This document shows positions 1 through 6,814 of a stretch of DNA of 26,828 nt, piece after piece. The notes below the pieces were generated by a model. The model did not search any database. It was given only the letters and a program-made list of their open reading frames with translations, and was not told the origin of the DNA. The stretch's first letter is position 1. Every line of letters begins with the position of its first letter. The position numbers and the translations under genes are program-made. This DNA comes from an uncultured Blautia sp. (GTDB lineage: Bacteria; Bacillota; Clostridia; Lachnospirales; Lachnospiraceae), in NCBI GenBank assembly GCA_934402155.1, contig CAKRTP010000012.1, positions 1-26,828 of the forward strand. The letters are read 5' to 3'.

Positions 1-2126
1 GTCCTGTCACCTTTTTCCTGCAGTGCATTCATTGGAAGAGTCAGAACATTTTCTCTCTCCTCGATCGTGATCGTTGCTGAAGCATTCATTCCCTGCTTCA
101 TCTTCTCATCCTTTGGGATTGTGATCGTAATGGTGTATTTGGCAACACCACCATTGACACTTGCCGTATTTCCGATCTTCGTCACTTCACCTTCAAACTC
201 CTGATCTTCGATCGCATCAAATGTCACGACTGCTTTCTGCCCCAGTTCCACTGAATTAATATCAAGTTCATCCACACTCACAGAAAGAAGTCTGTTTGCA
301 TCCGGTGATATTGTAAATGCCGTGACATCTGTACTGTACTGACTTGAGGATTCTGCAGAATCCTCAGAAGTGTCTTCTTTTGCTGATGAAGTATCTGTCA
401 AAGAGGCGGATGCACTTTGGCTGGTCTGTGTATTCTGAGTTCCGGATGTCGAATTCTGCGAATTATTGTCGCTTTTGCTGCCCTGCTGTTCTGCTGTGTC
501 CTGCTGTCCATCCGAAGAGGAGTTCTGCTGATCACTTCCATCTGTCACAATCTGATCGGCATCCTGTCCGGAATTATCATTTTTCTCATCCTGACTTCCC
601 GAACCATTGTTTTCTTCAACCGTAGCCGGAAATATGATCTGAAACTCCAGGGTCTTTGCGTCATCTGACACATGTACACCAGATACCGTTCCTGTCTCGA
701 TTCCCTGTATGCTTGCCTCCGTAAAACAGTATCCATCTGCTGCCGAAAGCACAACAAGTACCTGATATCCTGTTCCTGCCGCAAAGACACTGCCCGCCGG
801 ATTCCATGTGAGCACTCCTGAGTATGCTCCATCCGAAGCTGTAATTTCTGCCACCGGTATCTGTCCTGTCACCGGTGCCGGAATCACAGCAAGTGAACTG
901 GTTGAAGTTCCGCTTCCTGTTATAAAAAAAGCAAGTGGCTGATCTTGCGAAATATCATCTGTGTTATCCGGACCGTTCTCCGCTTCTTCCGATATGACCG
1001 GCATTGTTCCATCATCAAATGAAAGCTGTGTGAATGTCAGATCAGAAAGATCCGTTCCTGAATATGCCATCTGAGATATATTTCCGGCACTACTGTTCTG
1101 CGAAGAAGATTCCGCAGATGTCGTTCCGCTTGTTGCCACATTTACATCCTGCACAATTCCATCCTGTACCGCTGTGATCTGTGGTGTTTTTGCAAGCTGT
1201 GCAAGCTTCTGCAATGTCTGTGTCCTTGCTTCACGGACGAGCAGGAGTTTTTCATATTCCGCACTGCTTTCAGTCCCATCCAGCACAAGAAGTTCATCAT
1301 CTGCACTGACGACTTCGTTTTCAGAGACTGACACGGAAGATACACACCCTCCCGCTGCTGTAAGTTCATACGGCTGATGAATATAGAGTGTTCCTGATCC
1401 CAGAAGATTCCCATCTGTATCCGACACCCTCACTTCATCCCCCAGAACAGTCCCATTATCTGTCACGGTGATGATCGCATTTTTGCTTTCCACAGAAGCA
1501 ACAGTTCCACTGATAACCGTTCCATCGGATAAAGTCACAGAAACGTCGTCACCTTTCTCCACGGTATCTGTTTTTTCCACAGATACCGCCATATATCCGT
1601 CCAGCGACAGTTCCATCAGTGAACCTTTTTCTGTTATGACATCTGTAACATCTGATCCTTCTTCCACATAAACAGCCTTCACCCTGCCTGAAACTGAACT
1701 TACAACTGTATTTTCATCCTCGTCTTCCTGGCAGGTGCGGATTTTCTCATCCAACTCCTCCAGTTCACTCTGGATCTCATCCATTGCAGTCTGTACAGAA
1801 GTGACCTCGACATTTGCCAGAACTGTTCCTGCCGAAACGTAGTCTCCGCTTTCGACCAGAACATCTTCTATTGTCAACCCTGATGGGATGGTCACTGCCT
1901 CTGCATCATCCAGTTCCAGATTTCCGGTCCCTGTGATCGTATTGGAAATATTTCCTTTTTTTGCTTCTGTCTGCTGCACTCTGTCTGTTTCTGCAGCTGC
2001 TGCCATCGGCCGTCTCACTTTCTTGTAGGCGACCACTCCTGACGTTCCTGTCACTGCCATGACAAGGACAAAGCTTATTATCTTTTTTTTACTGGATTTC
2101 TTCACTTTTCTTCCCTTTTGAAACAT
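1..2126 (-). CDS. Membrane-fusion (HlyD/YknX-type) efflux adaptor, C-terminus cut by window edge
   Basis: The ATG at 2126 follows a GGAGGG ribosome site and opens 708 codons that run off the window. A Lys/Arg-rich N-terminus (about 1-15) and one hydrophobic segment (about 16-35) predict a membrane anchor with an extracellular body. Lipoyl-like half motifs occur near residues 80-110 (GLTIEDVLVESGDYV) and again after a very short acidic helical stretch (SGRVKAVYVEEGSDV). A second pair follows near 260-345. About 415-495 is an Ig-like domain with W441 and the pattern W-N-P-A-G ... GTGYQVLVVLSAADGY. Then comes a Ser/Gln/Asp/Asn-rich linker (about 495-600). The visible C-terminus (MNASATITIEERENVLTLP) is the usual beta-barrel/membrane-proximal part of ABC-efflux adaptors. 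Family members usually have 350-500 residues, so this one is long and composite. An ABC ATPase and a permease probably lie beyond the left edge (inference). Confidence 0.85.
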   Translation of the reverse strand, partial: MFQKGRKVKKSSKKKIISFVLVMAVTGTSGVVAYKKVRRPMAAAAETDRVQQTEAKKGNISNTITGTGNLELDDAEAVTIPSGLTIEDVLVESGDYVSAGTVLANVEVTSVQTAMDEIQSELEELDEKIRTCQEDEDENTVVSSVSGRVKAVYVEEGSDVTDVITEKGSLMELSLDGYMAVSVEKTDTVEKGDDVSVTLSDGTVISGTVASVESKNAIITVTDNGTVLGDEVRVSDTDGNLLGSGTLYIHQPYELTAAGGCVSSVSVSENEVVSADDELLVLDGTESSAEYEKLLLVREARTQTLQKLAQLAKTPQITAVQDGIVQDVNVATSGTTSAESSSQNSSAGNISQMAYSGTDLSDLTFTQLSFDDGTMPVISEEAENGPDNTDDISQDQPLAFFITGSGTSTSSLAVIPAPVTGQIPVAEITASDGAYSGVLTWNPAGSVFAAGTGYQVLVVLSAADGYCFTEASIQGIETGTVSGVHVSDDAKTLEFQIIFPATVEENNGSGSQDEKNDNSGQDADQIVTDGSDQQNSSSDGQQDTAEQQGSKSDNNSQNSTSGTQNTQTSQSASASLTDTSSAKEDTSEDSAESSSQYSTDVTAFTISPDANRLLSVSVDELDINSVELGQKAVVTFDAIEDQEFEGEVTKIGNTASVNGGVAKYTITITIPKDEKMKQGMNASATITIEERENVLTLPMNALQEKGDR

Positions 2127-2211
2127 TTTCACCCTCCAAGCTGTTTCTGGGATATAGTCTAGCAAAAAGGTGTGTTCACTTATTGTCTGATCTGTGAAAG
2201 CCTTATGAAGT

Positions 2212-2231
2212 AACCTTAAACGAACCTTAAA
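2212..2231 (-). promoter_or_regulatory. Tandem direct repeat, candidate OmpR-family response-regulator site
   Basis: AACCTTAAA occurs at 2212-2220 and again at 2223-2231, exactly 11 bp apart (TTTAAGGTT twice on the minus strand). Direct repeats phased at about one helical turn are typical of OmpR/PhoB-family regulators. The site lies 86-105 bp upstream of the adaptor start. A weak -10-like GACAAT at 2184-2189 with a poor -35 next to the repeat would fit activator-dependent transcription. The regulator is not in this window. Confidence 0.5.
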
Positions 2232-2239
2232 ATCCACAG

Positions 2240-2268
2240 ATTCTATCTGATTTATCCGATTTGTACAA
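2240..2268 (-). promoter_or_regulatory. Candidate sigma-A promoter for the adaptor gene
   Basis: On the minus strand, TTGTAC (2268-2263) and TAGAAT (2245-2240) are separated by 17 bp. The -10 is good and the -35 is weak. It lies just upstream of the 11-bp-phased direct repeats, so a regulator bound there could block it. Which of the possible starts is used cannot be decided from sequence. Confidence 0.35.
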
Positions 2269-2296
2269 ATAATTTTCGTATTTTTTAATTTTATTA

Positions 2297-2325
2297 TGGA
2301 TATTTTCTAACTATTGTGTTATGAT
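2297..2325 (+). promoter_or_regulatory. Candidate sigma-A promoter for the cytidylate-kinase-like gene
   Basis: TGGATA (2297-2302) and TATGAT (2320-2325) are 17 bp apart in an AT-rich stretch. The expected start near 2332 is followed by AAAGGAGG at 2348-2355 and the ATG at 2365. Confidence 0.5.
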
Positions 2326-2364
2326 ATTCACAAATAAAAGTCCATCGAAAGGAGGATTCTATAT

Positions 2365-2958
2365 ATGAGCAAACGTATTATCACAATCAATCGAATGTAC
2401 GGAAGCGGTGGACGTGCAATCGGAAAAGCCCTTGCAGACGAACTTGGAATTGGTTTTTACGACAGAGAACTGATAGAGATCGCTGCCACGAAGAAGAATA
2501 TCCCTCTTGGTGATCTCGCTGATGTAGACGAAAAAAGACCGGGAGCATGGAGTTTTCCTATAAGTCATGAGATTCAGATCAGTCCGGATTACCGTGCAAT
2601 CCCGATGAACGATATTCTGTTTGAAATCCAGCGTGATATTATCCTCTCTCTTTCTGACAAAGAAGACTGCGTGATCGTGGGCAGATGTGCCAACCATATT
2701 CTTCAGGATCGTACCTTAAGCGTATTTATTTACGCTCCGTTTGAAACCCGTGTAAAAACTATCATGGAACGACTTGACAGAGAAGAAAAAAGTGCCCGGA
2801 AACTTGTCAAACGGATGGATAAAGAGCGCAGATCCTATTATGAATTCTTTACCGACGAAAAATGGCTGGATATGGGACAATATGATCTGTGCATAGACAG
2901 CAGCAAATTTACTACCGAAGAAATTGTAAAGATCCTTAAAGAAGCATACGAACGATAA
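2365..2958 (+). CDS. Cytidylate kinase-like family protein
   Basis: The protein has 197 residues, and its start is supported by AAAGGAGG nine bases upstream. The N-terminus IITINRMYGSGGRAIGK has the glycine-rich P-loop of cytidylate-kinase-like (AAA_26/Cytidylate_kin2 type) proteins. It is followed by FYDRELIE (residues 32-39) and a central CVIVGRCANHIL strand-loop, both typical of this family. The C-terminal half has the charged helix with KRMDKERRSYYEFFTDEKW, resembling the lid region. The family resembles Cmk but is distinct from the housekeeping enzyme, and its physiological substrate is not established. It is a single-gene plus-strand unit convergent with the DUF362 gene, sharing the terminator at 2961. 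The nucleotide-kinase fold is well supported; CMP as substrate is only inferred. Confidence 0.9.
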   Translation: MSKRIITINRMYGSGGRAIGKALADELGIGFYDRELIEIAATKKNIPLGDLADVDEKRPGAWSFPISHEIQISPDYRAIPMNDILFEIQRDIILSLSDKEDCVIVGRCANHILQDRTLSVFIYAPFETRVKTIMERLDREEKSARKLVKRMDKERRSYYEFFTDEKWLDMGQYDLCIDSSKFTTEEIVKILKEAYER

Positions 2959-2960
2959 AC

Positions 2961-2993
2961 GTGGGGGATACACCGCATCCCCCACTTATTTTA
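2961..2993 (+). terminator. Rho-independent terminator, possibly bidirectional
   Basis: GTGGGGGAT (2961-2969) and ATCCCCCAC (2977-2985) form a perfect 9-bp stem with a 7-nt loop. TTATTTTAT follows on the plus strand. It begins two bases after the kinase-like stop codon and also lies just after the DUF362 stop on the other strand, where the T-tract is weaker. Confidence 0.9.
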
Positions 2994-4082
2994 TCTGGAT
3001 ATATATTCTTTTAAAAATTCATAAATCTGATTTTCGGTTGGCGGACAGCCTTCTGCATGATGTCTGAAGTTTCTGGTACAATGTCCGACTCCCAATTCTC
3101 CACTCTTACCTCTGTATCCCTGTCCGATACAGATTTTTTCATGAAGTTTTTCGAGAAGTCCTTCCTGCTTCAGCATATCCAGTGCCGGGATCAGATATCC
3201 ATAGCAGGCGCTGCAGGAATCCACTTCCTCTACCGCATCAGCTACCTCTACTACCTTGCGTCGTTTTGGAATATTCTGCTTAACATCTTCGCCCAGTACG
3301 CGGATATCCGCTTTTGAGATATCAGAACATCCGACTCCAAGCTCTCCGGCAAGCTTCACATACGGAACATCAGAGACACTATAATGAAGCTGCTGGCAGA
3401 CATAAGCATCTACAAGTACCGGATCCAGTGCTGTCCAGATACGGTTCATGACTACCGGATTTCCACCGTCTTCGAAATCCAGATCTCCACAGATATTATC
3501 AACTACAATAAAGTCCTGATGGATTCCTGTATTTAAATGTGCGATCGGTTTGTGAAGACCCATCGAATGGAAATGACGTTTCTCTGTATTCGGGATCAGT
3601 CCTTTCATATTCTTAAGTGCACAGGTGATCTTTGTCTGACAGTGTCCCTTCATGACCGGTACATTGATCAGGAAATCAACATCCTTTACGCTGTTACAGA
3701 TCTTAAGTTCCAGACCACTGCAGTCCTTTGTGAAGCTTTTGTCCTTCTGTGTGTCGTGGAATTCCACGTCATAATCATCGCAGATCTGCTGATAACCACA
3801 TACCTCAAATACATCCGAAGTACGGTCCCCTACCCAGGAACCCTCGAGGATCATCATCCTGCGGAAGCCATGCTCCTTCAGGTATTCAAGGATACCGGCA
3901 ATGATCTCGGTATGTGTCGTCGCGCCGTTGGACGGGTCAGATGCGGAAACCATGTTTGGCTTGATACCAACCATCTTGTCCTTATCGCCGATCAGCTCCG
4001 CAAGGTTGCTCTCCTCCAGAAGTTCCTTGGTGATCTTTTTGTATTCTGTACCACTCTTTATAAAAATCTGGTTTTTCTCCAT
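2991..4082 (-). CDS. DUF362 domain-containing protein with C-terminal cysteine cluster
   Basis: The protein has 363 residues and an AGGAGGAG ribosome site upstream of the ATG. The body matches DUF362: IKPNMVSASDP near 40-50, the central INVPVMKGHCQTKITCALKNMKGLIP (139-164), and later DPVLVDAYVCQQL (220-232). The usual C-terminal two-cluster ferredoxin with CxxCxxCxxxC spacing is absent. Instead the C-terminus has C290, C293, C318, C335 and C346, in CSAC, ICIGQG, GHC and GCPP contexts. These could bind a metal or an Fe-S cluster (inference). DUF362 proteins have no general assigned reaction, so none is proposed. No membrane segment is seen. A weak TATCCT-like -10 precedes it in the 134-bp gap after the ABC permease gene, but no clear terminator separates the two, so partial co-transcription is possible. 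Confidence 0.85.
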   Translation of the reverse strand: MEKNQIFIKSGTEYKKITKELLEESNLAELIGDKDKMVGIKPNMVSASDPSNGATTHTEIIAGILEYLKEHGFRRMMILEGSWVGDRTSDVFEVCGYQQICDDYDVEFHDTQKDKSFTKDCSGLELKICNSVKDVDFLINVPVMKGHCQTKITCALKNMKGLIPNTEKRHFHSMGLHKPIAHLNTGIHQDFIVVDNICGDLDFEDGGNPVVMNRIWTALDPVLVDAYVCQQLHYSVSDVPYVKLAGELGVGCSDISKADIRVLGEDVKQNIPKRRKVVEVADAVEEVDSCSACYGYLIPALDMLKQEGLLEKLHEKICIGQGYRGKSGELGVGHCTRNFRHHAEGCPPTENQIYEFLKEYISR

Positions 4083-4216
4083 AAAATGCTCCTCCTGCCT
4101 GCATATATATTTTCTCTTTTTACAGGATAACGTATTTGGGGAAAATATTCCAGTTAATTATTTTAAGAGTGGGATTAGTTTCATTGTTACTGTTTACTCC
4201 GTTCACAGCAGCCTAG

Positions 4217-4873
4217 TCAGAACTCTTTCCTCTCCATGATCCGCTCGCTGGCTTTTACGGATACTGTCGTGCAGATCACCAGCGCTACGATCAGCAGACA
4301 TGCTGTCTGCCACCCGGAAAGTCTTCCCAGAAGATCAAAACTTCTCACAAAATCTTTCTTATATATATTATACACTTCCCTGCATACCGCTACCAGCAAA
4401 AAAAGCGCCGCAACTGCCGCCACCATGACAATTCTGCTCTTCTCTGCCTCATACTTTAAGCGCAGTGGAATCGTTCCGCAAAGAATGATCCCTGCAATGA
4501 TCATCGAAACACCTGCACTGATCAGAAGGTCCTGCATTTCCTGATTTCCGGTAAACTGTACTTTCAATATCCCAATAAGCAGAGCAGCCACACCTGTCAC
4601 TGCTGCGAAGCAGAAACCAAGCAGATATTTCGACCATACATACTGTTTTCTGGTAACAGGAAGGGTCATCAGATAATTCATTCCATGGTGATAAGCATCA
4701 TAGGAAATCGTTCCGACAGAGACACCAATACTTACAAAAACCGAATAAGACACAAAAAAGGTACTTCCATTCTTCTGCACGATCAGATAGATAAATCCGA
4801 TCAGGAAAACAGCCAGATATGTCTTTATGTTTATTTTGAGTAGTTCCATATCTTTCGCTAACAATCCACTCAT
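4217..4873 (-). CDS. ABC-2 type transporter permease
   Basis: The protein has 218 residues. About six hydrophobic segments can be seen, among them YLAVFLIGFIYLIV (about 19-32) and MVAAVAALFLLVAV (about 150-163). The region ISYDAYHHGMNYLMTLPVTR (about 56-75) followed by KQYVWSKYLL is a hallmark of the small ABC-2 permease family of YtrC/BcrB-like exporters. The start ATG overlaps the stop of the ATPase gene by 4 nt (ATGA), indicating translational coupling. It is the last gene of the gntR-ATPase-permease operon, and the permease plus ATPase should form one exporter. The substrate cannot be read from the sequence. Related operons respond to cell-wall-active peptides, which makes that a plausible role here. 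No convincing terminator follows it. Confidence 0.9.
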   Translation of the reverse strand: MSGLLAKDMELLKINIKTYLAVFLIGFIYLIVQKNGSTFFVSYSVFVSIGVSVGTISYDAYHHGMNYLMTLPVTRKQYVWSKYLLGFCFAAVTGVAALLIGILKVQFTGNQEMQDLLISAGVSMIIAGIILCGTIPLRLKYEAEKSRIVMVAAVAALFLLVAVCREVYNIYKKDFVRSFDLLGRLSGWQTACLLIVALVICTTVSVKASERIMERKEF

Positions 4874-5721
4874 AATGCCTCTCCTTTCACCAGCATGGAA
4901 ATCACTTCATCTACGCTTCCTTTTTCGACTACAATCCCCGGGTGGTTTTCCAGATAATAGTTCTTCTGGTCTGTCAGACAGCTGTAGCCGAAGGGCTCTT
5001 TTCTCACACGCAGAAGATATTCTTTGTCAAGGGCCTCGTATTCCTGATCTGATACTTTGAGGAATCCATATTCCTCAAGAATACGGTCTGTCTCTTCATG
5101 AAGGACGATCTTGCCTTCATGGATCATGTACAGGTCATCACAGAAATGTTCCAGATCGCCGGAAATGTGTGAACTGATCACGATAGAGCGTCCCGGGATC
5201 TCCATATATTCCCGCAGAAGATCAAGGATTTCTTCTCTTGCGACCACATCCAGCCCCGCCGTCGGCTCGTCAAGGAGCAGCAGCCTGCTGCCATGGCTGA
5301 GCGCAAGAAGTACATTCAGCTTCGCTTTCATTCCTGTAGAAAACTCTTTGATCTGTTTATTCAGCGGGATCTGGAATCTTTCGCATCTTTCACGAAACTC
5401 TTTTTCCTGAAAATCCGGATAAAAGCGGCTCATGACCGGAATAAGCTGCTGTACTTTCAGATATTCGGAAAAGCCGCTGTCAGAGAATACAGCTCCTATC
5501 TCCTGTTTCTCCTCTGCGCCAAGGTCTGCAGCATTTCTGCCAAACACTTCCACGCTTCCCTGATCCGGGCGGATAAGCCCGAGCATCAGCTTGAATGTCG
5601 TACTCTTACCGGCTCCGTTTGCCCCGATCAGCCCGATGATCCGATCCTCAGGGATCTGCATATTCAATTCCAGTGTAAAACTGCCATATTTCTTTCTTAC
5701 ATGCTCCAGCTGCACTAACAT
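4870..5721 (-). CDS. ABC transporter ATP-binding protein (YtrB/BcrA-like)
   Basis: The protein has 283 residues. The Walker A motif GANGAGKST is at 33-41, the signature FSTGMKAKL at 127-135 (a degenerate LSGGQ, as in the BcrA/YtrB exporter subfamily), Walker B LLLLDEP at 147-153, and the D-loop GLD at 156-158. A switch histidine is visible in VISSHISGDLEHFCDDLYM. About 80 C-terminal residues extend beyond the nucleotide-binding domain, as in other members. The start overlaps the gntR stop by 7 nt, and the stop overlaps the permease start, so all three genes are translationally coupled. The product is expected to energise export by the permease at the cytoplasmic membrane. Confidence 0.93.
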   Translation of the reverse strand: MLVQLEHVRKKYGSFTLELNMQIPEDRIIGLIGANGAGKSTTFKLMLGLIRPDQGSVEVFGRNAADLGAEEKQEIGAVFSDSGFSEYLKVQQLIPVMSRFYPDFQEKEFRERCERFQIPLNKQIKEFSTGMKAKLNVLLALSHGSRLLLLDEPTAGLDVVAREEILDLLREYMEIPGRSIVISSHISGDLEHFCDDLYMIHEGKIVLHEETDRILEEYGFLKVSDQEYEALDKEYLLRVRKEPFGYSCLTDQKNYYLENHPGIVVEKGSVDEVISMLVKGEAL

Positions 5722-6095
5722 ATCTCATCCTCCATTATGATCTCAAACGACTCACGGATCTCCTTCGCCGTCAGTCCTCCGGCACGTGCCTTACGGATGG
5801 CGGCTTCCAGCTCCTTCTCCAGTTCCTTGCGCCGCTCCTCCATCAAAAGTTCCTGATTTGTATTTGCGATAAAACTTCCCTTCCCATGGACAGTCACGAC
5901 CAGTCCTTCTGCTTCCAGACTGTCGTAGGCTTTTTTTACTGTAAGAGCACTGATCTTCAGTTCTCTGGAAAGTACACGCACTGAAGGAAGTGCCTCTCCC
6001 GCAGTCAGTGTACCTTCTATTATCCCTGCTTTAATCTGAGCCATGATCTGCTCATAGATTGGTTCCATGGAAGTATGATTAATAATAAGCTCCAA
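5715..6095 (-). CDS. GntR-family repressor, YtrA type; probable TTG start
   Basis: The protein has 126 residues from TTG at 6095. It has the winged-helix GntR domain: PIYEQIMAQIKAGIIEG, LPSVRVLSRELKIS, TVKKAYDSLEAEGL and the wing VHGKGSFIA. The short helical C-terminus (about residues 74-126) is YtrA-like and has no ligand-binding effector domain. The start choice is deliberate. AAGGAGGG lies at 6109-6102, so ATG at 6101 would have no spacer, while TTG at 6095 has six bases and yields the common family N-terminus (M)ELIINHTSMEPIYEQI. It is first in the operon with the ABC exporter and most likely represses its own promoter through the nested repeats at 6116-6160. The ATG at 6101 remains an alternative that adds two residues. 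Confidence 0.9.
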   Translation of the reverse strand: MELIINHTSMEPIYEQIMAQIKAGIIEGTLTAGEALPSVRVLSRELKISALTVKKAYDSLEAEGLVVTVHGKGSFIANTNQELLMEERRKELEKELEAAIRKARAGGLTAKEIRESFEIIMEDEIC

Positions 6096-6115
6096 CTTCA
6101 TCCCTCCTTGTACAA

Positions 6116-6160
6116 ACAGTATATAACAGTATGATACTGTTGTCAACTGTTATATGCTGT
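6116..6160 (-). promoter_or_regulatory. gntR promoter embedded in nested inverted-repeat operator
   Basis: On the minus strand, a consensus -35 TTGACA (6146-6141) and -10 TATACT (6123-6118) are spaced exactly 17 bp. The spacer contains the perfect palindrome ACAGTATGATACTGT (6126-6140). An outer inverted repeat, TATAACAGT (6122-6130) and ACTGTTATA (6146-6154), overlaps both boxes and extends imperfectly to 6116 and 6160. A GntR/YtrA dimer bound here would block polymerase, so autorepression is predicted. The start point expected near 6111 leaves a 5' UTR of only about 16 nt. Confidence 0.85.
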
Positions 6161-6183
6161 TTATTTTTTCCTATCCCAACAGC

Positions 6184-6250
6184 CAAAAAGAAAAGCCTTC
6201 TCCCTGTCATCAAACCAGACTGACCGGTTGTGACAGAAAAAGGCTTTTCT
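6184..6250 (-). terminator. Terminator after the DUF5662 gene, long-stem hairpin
   Basis: AGAAAAGCCTT (6189-6199) is the exact reverse complement of AAGGCTTTTCT (6240-6250). Inside, CTGTCA (6204-6209) pairs with TGACAG (6231-6236). Read on the minus strand the stem ends in TTTTCTTTTT, giving a U-rich tail. It begins 10 bp past the stop at 6260 and shields the gntR promoter from upstream read-through. Confidence 0.8.
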
Positions 6251-6259
6251 CCTGTTCTC

Positions 6260-6814
6260 TCAATATTTGATTTTTTTCGTTTCTCCCTTAAGATATCTGT
6301 ATTTGATATAGTGGAGAAGTTTTTCTTCGCCATGGTCATTCAGAATACGAAGAAGTGCTTCCAGTTCTTTTTTGGTCTGTGGATGAATAAACCAGAGGTC
6401 TTCTTTGCTTTTCATGAAATACTCCAGAGGCTGACTGTCCGTATAGGCATCTCCCAGATAATTCCGCGAAGCACTGATCCGGTCCATGACCATCTCTGCC
6501 ACATATTTACGCGGCATCTGAGCCCCCATGATCACATGATCTTTGTCAAGGGAATAATCGACCCAATGTTCAAAATGATGCTTGTTTCTGCCCTTATGAT
6601 GCAGCCAGGATGTAGAAACACCGATATCCTCTCTTTCTGCATTATTAGGACTTCTTGTTCCCTGATAATATTTACACCCTACCAGAAATTCCGTTGGTGT
6701 ATACTTGGAAAGGTCATGAAGCAGTCCCTGCTTATATAATCCGATCCGGAAACAGTATTTCATAACCAGAAATTTATGCCTTGTTATCGTTTTGAAGTGC
6801 AGCCACGGATGCAT
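6260..6814 (-). CDS. DUF5662 family protein, possible HD-like metal-binding protein
   Basis: The protein has 184 residues from ATG at 6814, chosen because AGGGGGAG lies about 7 nt upstream; a longer frame to 6850 lacks a ribosome site. It matches my recollection of the DUF5662 family. Histidines and an aspartate form motifs such as ITRHKFLV (about 10-17), GLLHDLSKYTPTEF (about 30-43) and HHKGRNKHHFEHW (about 71-83), suggesting a metal site resembling HD-type phosphohydrolases (inference only). It has no membrane segment or signal peptide. The start lies 41 bp inside the preceding GH13-like gene, so the two are translationally linked. The hairpin at 6184 follows. Function is unknown. Confidence 0.75.
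   Translation of the reverse strand: MHPWLHFKTITRHKFLVMKYCFRIGLYKQGLLHDLSKYTPTEFLVGCKYYQGTRSPNNAEREDIGVSTSWLHHKGRNKHHFEHWVDYSLDKDHVIMGAQMPRKYVAEMVMDRISASRNYLGDAYTDSQPLEYFMKSKEDLWFIHPQTKKELEALLRILNDHGEEKLLHYIKYRYLKGETKKIKY

Noticed and set aside
4083..4216. Possible terminator and promoter between the ABC permease and DUF362 genes
   Set aside because: Only a 4-bp stem (CTGT/ACAG) and a weak TATCCT box were found, not enough to call either feature.
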